Assembly: GCF_004342065.1 (NCBI RefSeq)
Contig: NZ_SLZU01000023.1
Coordinates: 1 to 56,031, forward strand
DNA length: 56,031 bases
From: Primorskyibacter sedentarius
Lineage (GTDB): Bacteria > Pseudomonadota > Alphaproteobacteria > Rhodobacterales > Rhodobacteraceae
Direction of reading: 5' to 3'
In this document: in pieces, positions 42,841 to 51,052 of the stretch
Layout of the letters: every line of letters begins with the position of its first letter
Numbering within the stretch: the first letter of the stretch is position 1
Notes under the pieces: generated by a model
Seen by the model: only the letters and a program-made list of their open reading frames with translations
Databases searched by the model: none
Told to the model about the DNA's origin: nothing
Position numbers and translations under genes: made by a program

Positions 42841-43137
42841 TCAATAGTGGCGACGGTGTCTCGCGCGATTGTACGCTTCCACCGCCGCAAGAATGGCCAA
42901 CGCAGTTTCACTGTCAAAAGGAAAACTGTCAGCGATGATGCGGCCCAAACCCCCTGTGCTACCGGACACAGGCATAGGTTGCTCCAGCGCCGTCCGCATT
43001 TCCCTAAGCTGCCCCAGCATCATATCCGCCTGTGCGCGCGACCGAAAAACCTGGTCACAGGCTGACAGGGCCAGCTCCGCTTCGATGGCGTCGCAGGCCT
43101 TACCGATGGCGCGAAGCGCACTGTCTTTCTTGGTCAT
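42841..43137 (-). CDS. Hypothetical helical protein (98 aa)
   Basis: A 98-residue protein starting MTKKDSALRAIGKACDAIEA at 43137, predicted mostly alpha-helical, with a basic end RARHRRHY. Coding quality and length look like a conserved Rhodobacterales hypothetical. It is on the opposite strand to the plasmid-type genes, 271 bases from the IS6 left end. The function is unknown. Confidence 0.5.
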   Translation of the reverse strand: MTKKDSALRAIGKACDAIEAELALSACDQVFRSRAQADMMLGQLREMRTALEQPMPVSGSTGGLGRIIADSFPFDSETALAILAAVEAYNRARHRRHY

Positions 43138-43407
43138 TGCGACCCAATCAAATTTTTTGTGTTCGGCGCATTTTACTGCATTCCGCCGCCGGAATACGTC
43201 CCCGCGGAGCGGCACATACACGAAGATAAACACTCTCGGGCCGGATCTGAAGCTGGGAAATACCCGTAAAATGCTCCCACTTCGTTGGCATCGCCTGCGA
43301 CGGCCACACGGACGCAGCATTGAGCAGAAATATTTCGGTGGCCTGCGCAACAAATGTAGACGCCCGGCGCCTATCGGCTCCGCCCCTTCGACAACGGTTT
43401 CGACGGA

Positions 43408-44209
43408 ATTGCCAAGTTGTTGGCAGGGTTTGTTCAAGCTATGTCAGCCCCATGAACATTGCGACCCATATGTGCGCTTGAAAGGCTTCCGCTACCCCCG
43501 CGAGATCATTGCTTACGCGGTTTGGGCGTACCATCGCTTTGCTCTGAGCGCGGCGGATGTCGCAGACCTGTTGGCAGAGCGGGGCGTGGTTGTCAGCCGT
43601 GAGGCGATCCGGCTATGGGTCAATCGCTTTGGGCAACATTTCGCAAACTGCATCCGCCGGGATCGACCTCAACCGAACGACAAGTGGCATCTTGACCGGG
43701 TCGTTATTACAATCCGTGGCAAGAAACATTGGTTGTGGCGCGCGATCGACGCAAATGGCGACGTGCTCGATATTCTCGTGCAAACACGCCGAAACGCAAA
43801 GGTCGCAAAGCGGTTCTTCCAAAGGTTGTTCACCCTGTTCGGCGAACCACGGATCGTGATCACCGACAAGTTGCGCAGCTACATCCAGCCCATCAGTAAA
43901 CTGGCAGCGGGCGCGGATCATCGCGCCCACAAGGATTTGAACAATGCGATCGAAGTGTCGCACAGGCCGACGCGTAAACGAGAGAAAATATTTGGCCGAT
44001 TCAAATCCCACCGGCAGGCTCAAAGCTTTCTGTCAGCACATGACCAGATCAACCTGATCTTCCGACCGCGCCGCTATCGACTTACTGCAACCTCATACCG
44101 CCACGCCCGCACTGATGCATTCAGCCTCCGGTCCGATTACACCGCCGAGATGGCGGCATGATCCAACCGATGCCAATGCTTCACAACCGGCCAACAACAA
44201 CTTGGCAAT
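43408..44209 (+). mobile_element. IS6-family insertion sequence, copy 1
   Basis: An element of about 800 bp bounded by inverted ends ATTGCCAAGTTGTTGG (left, 43408) and the matching CAACAACTTGGCAAT (right, to 44209). It encodes one transposase. The adjoining 8-base flanks (CGACGGA side and ACCGTCCC side) do not match, so no target duplication is seen. That suggests later recombination or inversion. Confidence 0.85.
43472..44161 (+). CDS. IS6 family transposase
   Basis: A DDE transposase of about 229 residues from a GTG at 43472; a TTG at 43430 would add 14 residues. It has the IS6 zinc/HTH start GFRYPREIIAYAVWAYHRF, the first Asp in WHLDRVVITI, the second in VITDKLRSY and the final Glu near RKREKIFGRFKS. 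The tail ends SDYTAEMAA. It differs from the copy at the right edge of the window by several residues. Confidence 0.92.
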   Translation: MRLKGFRYPREIIAYAVWAYHRFALSAADVADLLAERGVVVSREAIRLWVNRFGQHFANCIRRDRPQPNDKWHLDRVVITIRGKKHWLWRAIDANGDVLDILVQTRRNAKVAKRFFQRLFTLFGEPRIVITDKLRSYIQPISKLAAGADHRAHKDLNNAIEVSHRPTRKREKIFGRFKSHRQAQSFLSAHDQINLIFRPRRYRLTATSYRHARTDAFSLRSDYTAEMAA

Positions 44210-44600
44210 ACCGTCCCGGTAGCTTTCGAGTGGAACGCTCGGCGACGTCACGAGGTAGTCGGCACGCTCCAGATCGCCAAAGCGCGAGTAGTGGACGTTC
44301 AGCATCGCAATCAGCGGCGTCGGCGGCGGGAAGCTGTAGCGCAGACGGCACCCGATGCTGACGCGCATGCTCGACCCGCCACCACCAGAAAAATTCGCAT
44401 TACCGTGCAAGGATGCACATCCCATCGGAGAGCCGTAAGCCTCGATTGCGGCCCCACCGGGTTCCGGATCGGTCGAGATAGGCGTTCTCCGGCAAATCGA
44501 TGGCGATGCAAACGCCACCATAGCTGGGCGCCTGAGCGTTCAAAGGCATCGGGCCGGTGCCATCCTGCGCCAGGACCGGGAAGGCGAAAGACGCTATCAC
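44210..44600 (-). pseudogene. Secreted-protein gene disrupted by IS6 and a frameshift
   Basis: From GTG 44600 the minus strand encodes a signal-like start (IASFAFPVLAQDG) and reads to AYLDRSG. Near 44450-44465 the coding signal moves to another frame, which continues with good codon use (IEAYGSPMGCASLHGNANFS, VSIGCRLRYSFPPPTPLIA) up to the IS6 right end at 44209. The gene therefore seems frameshifted and cut by the insertion. It is six bases downstream of the 82-aa gene in the same operon. The family is not recognised. Confidence 0.5.
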
Positions 44601-44605
44601 ACCGG

Positions 44606-44854
44606 CTAGACTGCTGTTTTCGCGATCAGCCTCGCGAAGGGATGCCTTATCGCCGCTTGCTCCTTGGCGGACCAGAGTCCGCCGGTTGCCGCGCGAGTCC
44701 TCGATAGGCCAAGCGTGAGCGTTCCGGTCAACCGTGGAGTGGGCGCGGCCGGTAGCGGGGAGTCCCTAAAAATCGATCTCGATGGCATGCCTTCGTTCTC
44801 GGCCACCTCAATCGAGAAGTCCTGCGGGACTGTCGGATGAGTGTTACCGGTCAT
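44606..44854 (-). CDS. Hypothetical protein (82 aa)
   Basis: An 82-residue frame starting MTGNTHPTVPQDFSIEVAEN at 44854, overlapping the upstream stop as ATGA. It is rich in Pro, Thr and Arg and has no membrane segment. Its place in a chain of overlapping genes supports it, but the composition of its second half is weak. The function is unknown. Confidence 0.45.
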   Translation of the reverse strand: MTGNTHPTVPQDFSIEVAENEGMPSRSIFRDSPLPAAPTPRLTGTLTLGLSRTRAATGGLWSAKEQAAIRHPFARLIAKTAV

Positions 44855-45324
44855 CGGGGCGACAGTTTGTGCAAGGCCGCAGCGGCAAGAGCATGTTCCT
44901 TCTGGTGGTAGTCGCCGCGGAACTTGCCATCGACATGCACCTCCCAGATGCCGTTTCTTTCGCGTACCTGAACCCAAACGCGCTGCGTCGGCCGGTTTAT
45001 GGAAGAACCTTGTCCCCCTCTACTATTCGGCGGAATGGGTTGCTTGTCAGTGACTTCCCGCTCCTTCACTTTGGGCGCGCTTACCACTCCGAGGAGCATC
45101 ACCGCGCGAATGAATTCTTCCGCGTAGTCGTCAGTTTCGCGGTGGTCATGTTCGTGCCGGGCCATACTCATCGGCTCGACGAACCGTTCTCTCAAATGAT
45201 CGACAAATCGCGGTTCAGTGCGCGCCATGAAAGCGATCAGAGCTTGCAGGATCCGTTCATGAGCCAGCACACGCCGTTCGAGGTCGGTGGTCTCGGGGGA
45301 AGCTATCGTCATGGCGCGGTTCAT
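44851..45324 (-). CDS. Hypothetical protein with C-terminal DUF2188-like domain (157 aa)
   Basis: A 157-residue protein whose start at 45324 overlaps the previous stop as ATGA. The first half is helical and acidic/histidine-rich (MSMARHEHDHRETDDYAEEF). The end, VWVQVRERNGIWEVHVDGKF followed by QKEHALAAAALHKLS, has the strand-strand-helix pattern of DUF2188. DUF2188 proteins are small and of unknown function. It is the third gene of the minus-strand operon from 46018. Confidence 0.6.
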   Translation of the reverse strand: MNRAMTIASPETTDLERRVLAHERILQALIAFMARTEPRFVDHLRERFVEPMSMARHEHDHRETDDYAEEFIRAVMLLGVVSAPKVKEREVTDKQPIPPNSRGGQGSSINRPTQRVWVQVRERNGIWEVHVDGKFRGDYHQKEHALAAAALHKLSPR

Positions 45325-45707
45325 CCTTCATCGACCGCGTTTTCCCGGCGCTCCGGCGAACGGTCGACATCAAGAGCTGCCAGACAACCTTGCGCAATGT
45401 CCCGGTCGGGTGCATCGGTGCCCGGCATCGTCGCCCAGCCGGCTGTCATAAGAGCGTCGCGCCGCTGGTAGGTCGAGGCCGCTCGGATCGTTTCTAACTT
45501 GTCTGCCCGTGACGGGTCGGAGCGCGCCATCTCGATGCAGACCGGAACCATGGACGCAACAACGTTGTCGCGAGACATCGCTACCGCCCTGTCGTTCGAG
45601 GTGCCATCGGTCACCCAGCCACCCCAGGAAAATCCGACGATGCCGATAAAGGCGGCGCCGATTAGCGCGCCATAGACGCTGGGTTTGAGCCATTCGGGAG
45701 TGTTCAT
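45321..45707 (-). CDS. Conserved hypothetical membrane-anchored protein (128 aa)
   Basis: A 128-residue protein with one N-terminal membrane segment (YGALIGAAFIGIVGFSWGGW, about 12-31) and a periplasmic or cytoplasmic helical domain (VPVCIEMARSDPSRADKL, STYQRRDALMTAGWATMPG). I recognise this pattern as a conserved alphaproteobacterial hypothetical. Both ends overlap neighbouring genes by four bases, indicating coupled translation. The function is unknown. Confidence 0.7.
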   Translation of the reverse strand: MNTPEWLKPSVYGALIGAAFIGIVGFSWGGWVTDGTSNDRAVAMSRDNVVASMVPVCIEMARSDPSRADKLETIRAASTYQRRDALMTAGWATMPGTDAPDRDIAQGCLAALDVDRSPERRENAVDEG

Positions 45708-46018
45708 GTTCTATCCTCCTGCGGAGAAAGCGCCGCTTCGCTCTGATTGTTCGTTTCGGACGTGTCCGCGTCTCGGCGCAGCGCCTGCGTAAGGTCGATC
45801 TCGGTCGTCAATCGGAGCTCACTTCGCCCCGCGTGAGCACCCTTGCCGCGCACCGTCATGTAGGTCGCCGTCCGTCGATAGGCCTCAAAGCTCAGCCCTT
45901 GGAGAAGCTCCTCTTCGACGAGAACCTCATAGTCGCCCGCGGGCAGATCGCCCGGGTATCCCGGCAAGGTGAACGGGTTCGAAAACGTTACCATCGATCT
46001 GGTCGACCGCATGTTCAT
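45704..46018 (-). CDS. Conserved hypothetical protein (104 aa), first gene of operon
   Basis: A 104-residue beta-rich protein (VTFSNPFTLPGYPGDLPAGD, YEVLVEEELLQGLSFEAYRR) with a charged disordered tail. This looks like a conserved family in alphaproteobacteria with unknown role. It starts the operon that runs to the IS6 insertion at 44.2 kb and is divergent from the gene at 46291. The operon probably had more genes before IS6 arrived. Confidence 0.65.
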   Translation of the reverse strand: MNMRSTRSMVTFSNPFTLPGYPGDLPAGDYEVLVEEELLQGLSFEAYRRTATYMTVRGKGAHAGRSELRLTTEIDLTQALRRDADTSETNNQSEAALSPQEDRT

Positions 46019-46290
46019 CTCTGGTCTCCGCGATGTTGGCAGATCCGTCGCTCACCACTGTTTACCGCCCCTTGGAATGCGGGACGGAACAGCCGAACGA
46101 ATTACTCTCTTGTACCCCGGGATCACCCGACTGGCGCTGACGCATGTTAGTCCCGGACACCGAACCGGCTGTGACCTTCCTGGGGACAGTAACCCGCACT
46201 GACCTGTGTAAGGGCGGTGAGACCGACCTGCGCGTATCCTTTAGGAATCAGGGATGATCTGCATTCCTGCAACCCTTGAAAGGAGTGGCG

Positions 46291-46716
46291 ATGGCCGCCC
46301 CCAATGTACTCAACCCGCACCCGCCCGGGTTCGATCGGTTTCTCTATGCATCCGTCGGCGAGGACCGGAACGGCTTTGCCGTGACTGTGCTCTCTACGCT
46401 CGCGCGGCTTGGCCTCGATCCATGGAAAGAAACCGCTGAACTGGTCAAGCTGGGGCGCGACGGCGCGCAAGCGCGGTTGGGAACGCTGCTTGCCCGGTTT
46501 GGAGACGTTCCGGCGCTCGCCAGCGATCACGGCAGGATCGCACGAGACCTGAGCCAACTGCTTCCCGAAGGCCGGGCGTCAGGTAGCCAAAAGCGAACTG
46601 CCTTGAGCGCCGCCGACGGCCGCCCGGGAACCAGCGGGGCGATCTGGGCGGTGCTCGCGATCATTGTTTTACTGTTTCAGATGTTCATGGTTGGTGGGTC
46701 GGGGTCAGGCGAATGA
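46291..46716 (+). CDS. Conserved hypothetical protein with C-terminal membrane anchor (141 aa)
   Basis: The ATG at 46291 follows AAAGGAG. The 141-residue product begins MAAPNVLNPHPPGFDRFLYA and carries VTVLSTLARLGLDPWKETAEL, a pattern I know from conserved alphaproteobacterial hypotheticals. A single hydrophobic segment (AIWAVLAIIVLLFQMFMV) lies near the C-terminus. It overlaps the next gene as ATGA. Divergence from the operon at 46018 suggests shared control. Confidence 0.72.
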   Translation: MAAPNVLNPHPPGFDRFLYASVGEDRNGFAVTVLSTLARLGLDPWKETAELVKLGRDGAQARLGTLLARFGDVPALASDHGRIARDLSQLLPEGRASGSQKRTALSAADGRPGTSGAIWAVLAIIVLLFQMFMVGGSGSGE

Positions 46717-47126
46717 CAGTATCAACCGCGACCGCGAGGAGACCGGCCCATGCGGCAGAAAAGTCCGGTACGCTTTCTCCACACGAACATGGCATTCTGT
46801 GGGACATGGAGGAACAGTTCTGGACCAGTGGCAACGACAGTGCGCGGGCGACGACAGCGACCAACGCCGTCATGGTCTTCCCTTATCCGCCCGGCATCCT
46901 TCAGGGCGACCAGATCTGGACCCATTTTCGTGAAAGGACCGGCTGGCGCTCCGTTGTCATTGCCGAACGGCGCGTAATGCGGTGTCGTGACATCGTCATT
47001 CTCACCTATCAGGTCTCGGCGGAGAAGGTCGACGCGCCAATCTACAAAGCCCTCTGCGCCTCGACCTATCTTGACGACGACGACAAATGGCTGAGGATTT
47101 CCCATCAGCAAACTGCGGTAACTTAA
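46713..47126 (+). CDS. NTF2-like (SnoaL/DUF4440-type) protein
   Basis: A 137-residue protein starting at the ATGA overlap with the gene before. The pattern HGILWDMEEQFWTSGND, VMVFPYPPGILQGDQIW and LCASTYLDDDDKWLRISHQQT is typical of the cone-shaped NTF2-like fold of DUF4440. Members bind small ligands or act as isomerases. The first 20 residues are likely disordered. It is co-transcribed with the membrane-anchored hypothetical. Confidence 0.75.
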   Translation: MTVSTATARRPAHAAEKSGTLSPHEHGILWDMEEQFWTSGNDSARATTATNAVMVFPYPPGILQGDQIWTHFRERTGWRSVVIAERRVMRCRDIVILTYQVSAEKVDAPIYKALCASTYLDDDDKWLRISHQQTAVT

Positions 47127-47341
47127 GAAGCGCAGAAGCAATCGATCTGCCGCAGGCACCGGGATTAACCTACGGCAGTGTGGAAGACCTCTGACAAGGC
47201 TAGGTCAGACTTGTTCGCCGAATATTTGGTGGCAGAGAAGATTTCCGAGTACCCGAGAAGCGTGTGGGCTTGCCGATCCTAAAAGGGTCGGCATGTCGGC
47301 GCGCTTCTTATTCTCGGAACGGCGAGGAAAGGACAATTCCA

Positions 47342-47529
47342 ATGACTCCCGAACAGAACAAGACTGCCGAGAAGATGACCTCCGTGAAGGACATCTGGGA
47401 CAAGGCCCCGCTGGTCCGAAGAAGGATACGGCGCTGAAGCACTACCAGGCTGCCGAGAAGGCGCACACGGCGAAGAATGACGCCGAGACCAACAAGGAAC
47501 TCGACGCCGCGAAGCATGCGCTTGCGTGA
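47342..47529 (+). pseudogene. Small hypothetical gene with a one-base deletion
   Basis: ATG 47342 follows AAAGGA and reads MTPEQNKTAEKMTSVKDIWDKAP, then leaves frame. The next frame continues naturally as AGPKKDTALKHYQAAEKAHT to ELDAAKHALA and stops at 47529. A single missing G at about 47410 explains the break, as GCCCCGGCT would restore one protein of about 62 residues. The intact form would be a small, charged helical protein. Confidence 0.6.
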
Positions 47530-47586
47530 CAACCAGCGTCTGACGTGATCACCGGGGCCGCCTGCGGGAAAGGGAGGGCGACCCTC

Positions 47587-48321
47587 TCACTTCAGGAGTG
47601 GTCCGCTCTGATCCAGATACGCCGAATCAAATTCCGCCAGGTCCACCAGCCCGTCGTAGTCGTGGAACTTCACATGGCCGTCCCGAAAGGTCACCAGTCC
47701 AGTCTCGCGAAGCTGGCGCAAAACGCGGTTCACGTGGATGGCACTCAGCCCCAGCGCATCCGCGAGGTGGTACTGGGTCAGCGGGCAGTCGTACCCATCC
47801 TTGGTCCCCATGCCCACCAGCGCAAGCCGCGATCCCAACTCCAGCAGAAAATGCGCCATGCGGGCGTCCGCATCACGCCGACCGATTCCGACGAGATGTT
47901 CCACGACCATCGCCTCGTCCCGTGACGCCGCCCAGAGTATGGCGGTTGCAAGGCGCGGCGTCTGAGCGAATGCATCAAGAAGGTCGCTCTTCAGCACTTC
48001 CGCAGCCTCGATGTCGACGATGGGTTCGAAGCTGTGGTCCGACGTGCGCAAAAGGACGCTCCGCAACCCCAGAAAATCCCCCGGCACCTGGAAATCCACG
48101 ATCTGCCGGGTCCCGTCGGCTTGCAGTTTGTAGGAACAGACCCAACCTGCGGACAGAATATAAGCGGCCTGAGCCGACTGGCCCTGATGCACCATATCAC
48201 GCCCCGAAACGAAGGAGCGGCGACGCTGATGAAGCCGTTCAAGCACGGCTAGCTCGACCTCCGACAGGGCGACGAAGGCAGAAAGCTTACGGGTCAGGGC
48301 GCTGTGTTCAGCAGATGTCAT
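47587..48321 (-). CDS. Crp/Fnr family transcriptional regulator
   Basis: A 244-residue regulator starting MTSAEHSALTRKL at 48321. The cyclic-nucleotide-type beta-roll spans about residues 20-120 (GRDMVHQGQSAQAAYILSAGW, VDFQVPGDFLGLRSVL), and the wHTH lies near YHLADALGLSAIHVNRVLRQ. No N-terminal cysteine cluster is present, so it is not an oxygen-sensing FNR; the signal is unknown. Genes of this kind control stress and low-oxygen functions in alphaproteobacteria. It is divergent from the gene at 48470. Confidence 0.9.
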   Translation of the reverse strand: MTSAEHSALTRKLSAFVALSEVELAVLERLHQRRRSFVSGRDMVHQGQSAQAAYILSAGWVCSYKLQADGTRQIVDFQVPGDFLGLRSVLLRTSDHSFEPIVDIEAAEVLKSDLLDAFAQTPRLATAILWAASRDEAMVVEHLVGIGRRDADARMAHFLLELGSRLALVGMGTKDGYDCPLTQYHLADALGLSAIHVNRVLRQLRETGLVTFRDGHVKFHDYDGLVDLAEFDSAYLDQSGPLLK

Positions 48322-48469
48322 GAAGCCTCCCGGTGTCGCGACCCAAGAGCGGAAATCGACCCGGACACTGCTCTGGATCAGTCCACCATAGTGCACTTTC
48401 TGCGACAAGTACGCGTGTATTTGAGCCTCACCGTCTCTCAGGTTCACGATGCCAAGGAAGGAAACTCAG

Positions 48470-48706
48470 ATGTCCACCGCAGGCGAACATGCAGGCCAGG
48501 CCGCCCTATCGATCTGTGAGGCGCTCCTGCTTGCCATGAACGATCGCGGGTTGCTGCCCGAGCACGAGATTGTGGGGATACTACATGACGCCGCGGCGAC
48601 ACATGTGAACGCCCTTGGCACCAAACTCGAAATGGAAAAACACCGGGCCGTCGCCGAAATGATCAACGCGATCATCGCTGGCGGGAACTCTGTTCGACGC
48701 CCGTGA
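48470..48706 (+). CDS. Small conserved hypothetical protein (78 aa)
   Basis: A 78-residue helical protein starting MSTAGEHAGQAALSICEALL at 48470, with AAGGAA upstream. It is divergent from the Crp/Fnr gene and may be under its control. The pattern with LLAMNDRGLLPEHEIVGILH is shared by many proteobacterial hypotheticals. The function is unknown. Confidence 0.65.
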   Translation: MSTAGEHAGQAALSICEALLLAMNDRGLLPEHEIVGILHDAAATHVNALGTKLEMEKHRAVAEMINAIIAGGNSVRRP

Positions 48707-48916
48707 TGCAATTCAGCGGCGGTCGCGATCCGCAATCTCGCAGAAGAAGCCGAACAGGCCTGCTGGAATGTCCGAAATCGATGCCATGGGCGACATGATG
48801 AAAACCGGCTCAATGCTGCTATCCAACGACTCACCACAGAGTTTCTGCTGGCGAGGAACGTCGGTATCCGTTCGACCATTTGAAAATACGACGAAAATGA
48901 CATTGGAGGAAATCAG

Positions 48917-49048
48917 ATGTCCAAAGGCAACAAGAAGCGTGGAAATCGTGAAGTGAAGAAACCGAAAAAAGTAAAGGAGCAGGTCCCGGCGACGGCTGAT
49001 TTTGCCAAGGAAAAGACGCCGCTCAATATCGGGAATAAACGGAAGTAA
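48917..49048 (+). CDS. Very small basic protein (43 aa), SKGNKKRGNRE type
   Basis: A short gene from ATG 48917 to TAA 49046-49048 with TTGGAGGAA just upstream. The 43-residue product begins MSKGNKKRGNREVKKPKK and ends NIGNKRK. The start is a well-conserved pattern of tiny lysine-rich proteins in proteobacteria. It may bind nucleic acid or ribosomes, but this is not established. It ends 65 bases before the IS110 transposase gene. Confidence 0.72.
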   Translation: MSKGNKKRGNREVKKPKKVKEQVPATADFAKEKTPLNIGNKRK

Positions 49049-49113
49049 ACGCTGATATTCGGCGTGCAAACGACCAACCTCAATTGCTCGCCGCCTCAGC
49101 TTAGCAACTGTGT

Positions 49114-50076
49114 CTATCGGTTGGGCTGAAGCTGCCACGGTGTGCCGGTTTTGATGATCGCGTTGGCGATTGTGACCAGCCTTCGTGCGATTGCGATAAT
49201 GACGAGTTTATGTGGTTTTCCGCGCTCTTTGAGACGTTTTGCGACCGGTTTGAGAACTGGATTATGACAAGCTGCGGCGAGCGCAGCCTGAAACAGCACA
49301 TGTCGCAGCGATCGTCTTCCGCCAGCAATCGTTCTTCTGCCTCGCATTGCCCCGCTGTCATGTGGGACCGGCGCCAGGCCAGTCATGGCAGCGGCTTCGC
49401 CTAACGTCATCCGGCCGAGTTCAGGCAATTCGGCGATCAACATCGCCGCAGAGACGGGACCAATTCCCGGGATTGATCGCAGTAGGTTCGCCTTTGTGGA
49501 AAAAGGCTCCACCTGCGCGATGATGGTTTCGATCCGCCGTTCGAGAGTCTCGATCTGGGTTTGGAGCACGTCTTCCAGATCGTCGTCCAAGGTCTCGACG
49601 TCGGCAGAAACACCCTGCTTCTTGCGAGCTCCCACTTGGGCTCTGAGCCGCTTGCGCATATCGACGATTTGCCCCCTTCGCGTCGTCAAGGTTCTGAGAA
49701 TACGTAGATTCTCATCTGGCAGTTCTCGCCCGACCTCAGGTCTGAATGCCATGAACCGTGCGATGAGTTCCGCGTCGATCCGGTCAGTTTTTGCCCGCGT
49801 GCCCCGGGAAAGTGCGAAAGCCTTGATCTGTGCCGGAGGCAACTGGACAGCGACAATTCCTGCGGCGGCAAGTTTCGTCCAGACCACCCATTCATGGCCA
49901 CCCGTAGCCTCAAATCCCACTTTAAAAGGGCCCGATAAATGCTGGATCATCGCGACCAACGCAATATGGCCGTCCGCTGTGTTAGTATGCCGGAACCGCA
50001 TCTGGCCCGGAAGGCAGAACCCGTCCAGCCAGTCGCGCGATACGTCTATTCCAATGATGGTTGTCTCAGCTATCAT
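49114..50076 (-). CDS. IS110 family transposase
   Basis: A 320-residue DEDD recombinase. The acidic residues appear in IGIDVSRDWLD, EATGGHEW and KTDRIDAELIA. The C-terminal Tnp20 part has SIPGIGPVSAAMLIAELPEL and the catalytic-serine region HDSGAMRGRRTIAGGRRSLR. The frame is full length and appears intact, unlike most IS genes here. The non-coding stretch upstream of its start is long and that downstream is short, as in the IS110 group proper. Confidence 0.93.
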   Translation of the reverse strand: MIAETTIIGIDVSRDWLDGFCLPGQMRFRHTNTADGHIALVAMIQHLSGPFKVGFEATGGHEWVVWTKLAAAGIVAVQLPPAQIKAFALSRGTRAKTDRIDAELIARFMAFRPEVGRELPDENLRILRTLTTRRGQIVDMRKRLRAQVGARKKQGVSADVETLDDDLEDVLQTQIETLERRIETIIAQVEPFSTKANLLRSIPGIGPVSAAMLIAELPELGRMTLGEAAAMTGLAPVPHDSGAMRGRRTIAGGRRSLRHVLFQAALAAACHNPVLKPVAKRLKERGKPHKLVIIAIARRLVTIANAIIKTGTPWQLQPNR

Positions 50077-50300
50077 GTCACTCTCTCTTCCTTATGCTTC
50101 GCGGTCCCGCAAAATGGGCCGCCGTCAACTGTTCGAGACGGTGAAGAGAGGCGGGATCAGCCTGCTAGAAAACGTGGTCACGCCACAAGGTGTTTAGCGC
50201 TGTATCCCACCCCGTCGCCGGTCCTGGCCGGGAGCGGTGACGGCGGATCTATAGCAGGGATGAGACACATAAGGTGTTTAGTCCCGGCATTTGGTGGATC
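50077..50300 (-). ncRNA. Candidate bridge RNA region of the IS110 element
   Basis: IS110-group elements encode a structured bridge (seeker) RNA in the non-coding end upstream of the transposase. Here that end is about 225 bases and carries two AAGGTGTTTAG direct repeats (near 50190 and 50273) and several GC-rich self-complementary stretches. The exact RNA ends and its target-binding loops cannot be fixed by eye. The call rests on position and known biology of the family. Confidence 0.35.
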
Positions 50301-50419
50301 GGATCGAGAGTGAATCGATCTGGCTCTGATGTCCAGATTTTGCAGATGTATTCGTATGGTCAGGACCCATTGATTTCATTGAGGCGTCATGATTCACCGT
50401 CCGAAAACAGAGCGGTGAC

Positions 50420-50708
50420 ATGTCTGATCTTTTCTGGTTGAGCGACGCGCAGATGGCGCGCCTGGAGCCTTACTTCCCGAAGTCCCACGGCAAGCCACGC
50501 GTCGATGATTGTCGTGTTCTGAGCGGGATTATCTTCATCAACCGCAATGGGTTGCGTTGGCGGGATGCTCCGAAGGAATATGGCCCTCACAAGACGCTCT
50601 ACAATCGTTGGAAGCGCTGGAGCGACAAGGGCATCTTCGTGCAAATGATGGTTGGTTTGGCCGCAGAACAGGTGGAAGAGAAGACCGTTATGATCGACGC
50701 CACCTATG
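50420..50708 (+). pseudogene. IS5 family transposase, 3'-truncated
   Basis: From ATG 50420 the frame reads the N-terminal part of an IS5-type (IS427-like) transposase: FWLSDAQMARLEPYFPKSHG, NGLRWRDAPKEYGPHKTLYN, TVMIDATY. After DATY at 50708 the sequence switches to an IS3 remnant on the other strand. The first catalytic Asp (MIDATY) remains, but the rest of the domain is gone. Confidence 0.85.
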
Positions 50709-51052
50709 GCCAGATCTTGTGCTGCGGGTGCTTCTTGCTGGTATTCGGTTGCTGGTAGATCGGGACCAACCGCATCAGACGCATTAACCTGCGCACACGA
50801 TGGTGGCCACATTGGTGATCCTTCCGCCTCATATATCGGGCCATTCACTGACCGGCAGGGTATTCACGAAGTGAATATCCCGAGAGGTTGCCGTGAACTA
50901 TACCAAGGTGTTTCAAGAAACTGTTTGTCGATTATTTTCATGAACCGCAGGTTCTCAACGCTTTCGCCGACGGGCTGATAGTAAAGCCGCGATCGCGACA
51001 GCTGCAACAGATCGCACTGTTTGCGAAGGCTTAACTTGTGATCCCGGTTCAC
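50709..51052 (-). pseudogene. IS3 OrfB transposase, N-terminal fragment with an internal 43-bp insertion
   Basis: From GTG 51052 the frame reads MNRDHKLSLRKQCDLLQLSR and KQFLETPWYSSRQ. It is interrupted at 50887-50845 by 43 extra bases and then continues as MARYMRRKDHQCGHHRVRRL and LVPIYQQPNTSKKHPQHKIW. It ends at the junction with the IS5 fragment at 50708. Removing the 43 bases restores one continuous OrfB N-terminal domain. The DDE catalytic core is missing. Confidence 0.85.
50845..50887. repeat. 43-bp palindromic insertion inside the IS3 orfB remnant
   Basis: The segment between codons for SRQ and MARY of orfB is 43 bases that do not belong to the transposase. It contains GGGTATTCAC (50858-50867), loop GAA, and GTGAATATCCC (50871-50881), a near-perfect palindrome with one bulged base. 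It may be a tiny mobile palindrome or an excision scar. Confidence 0.7.
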
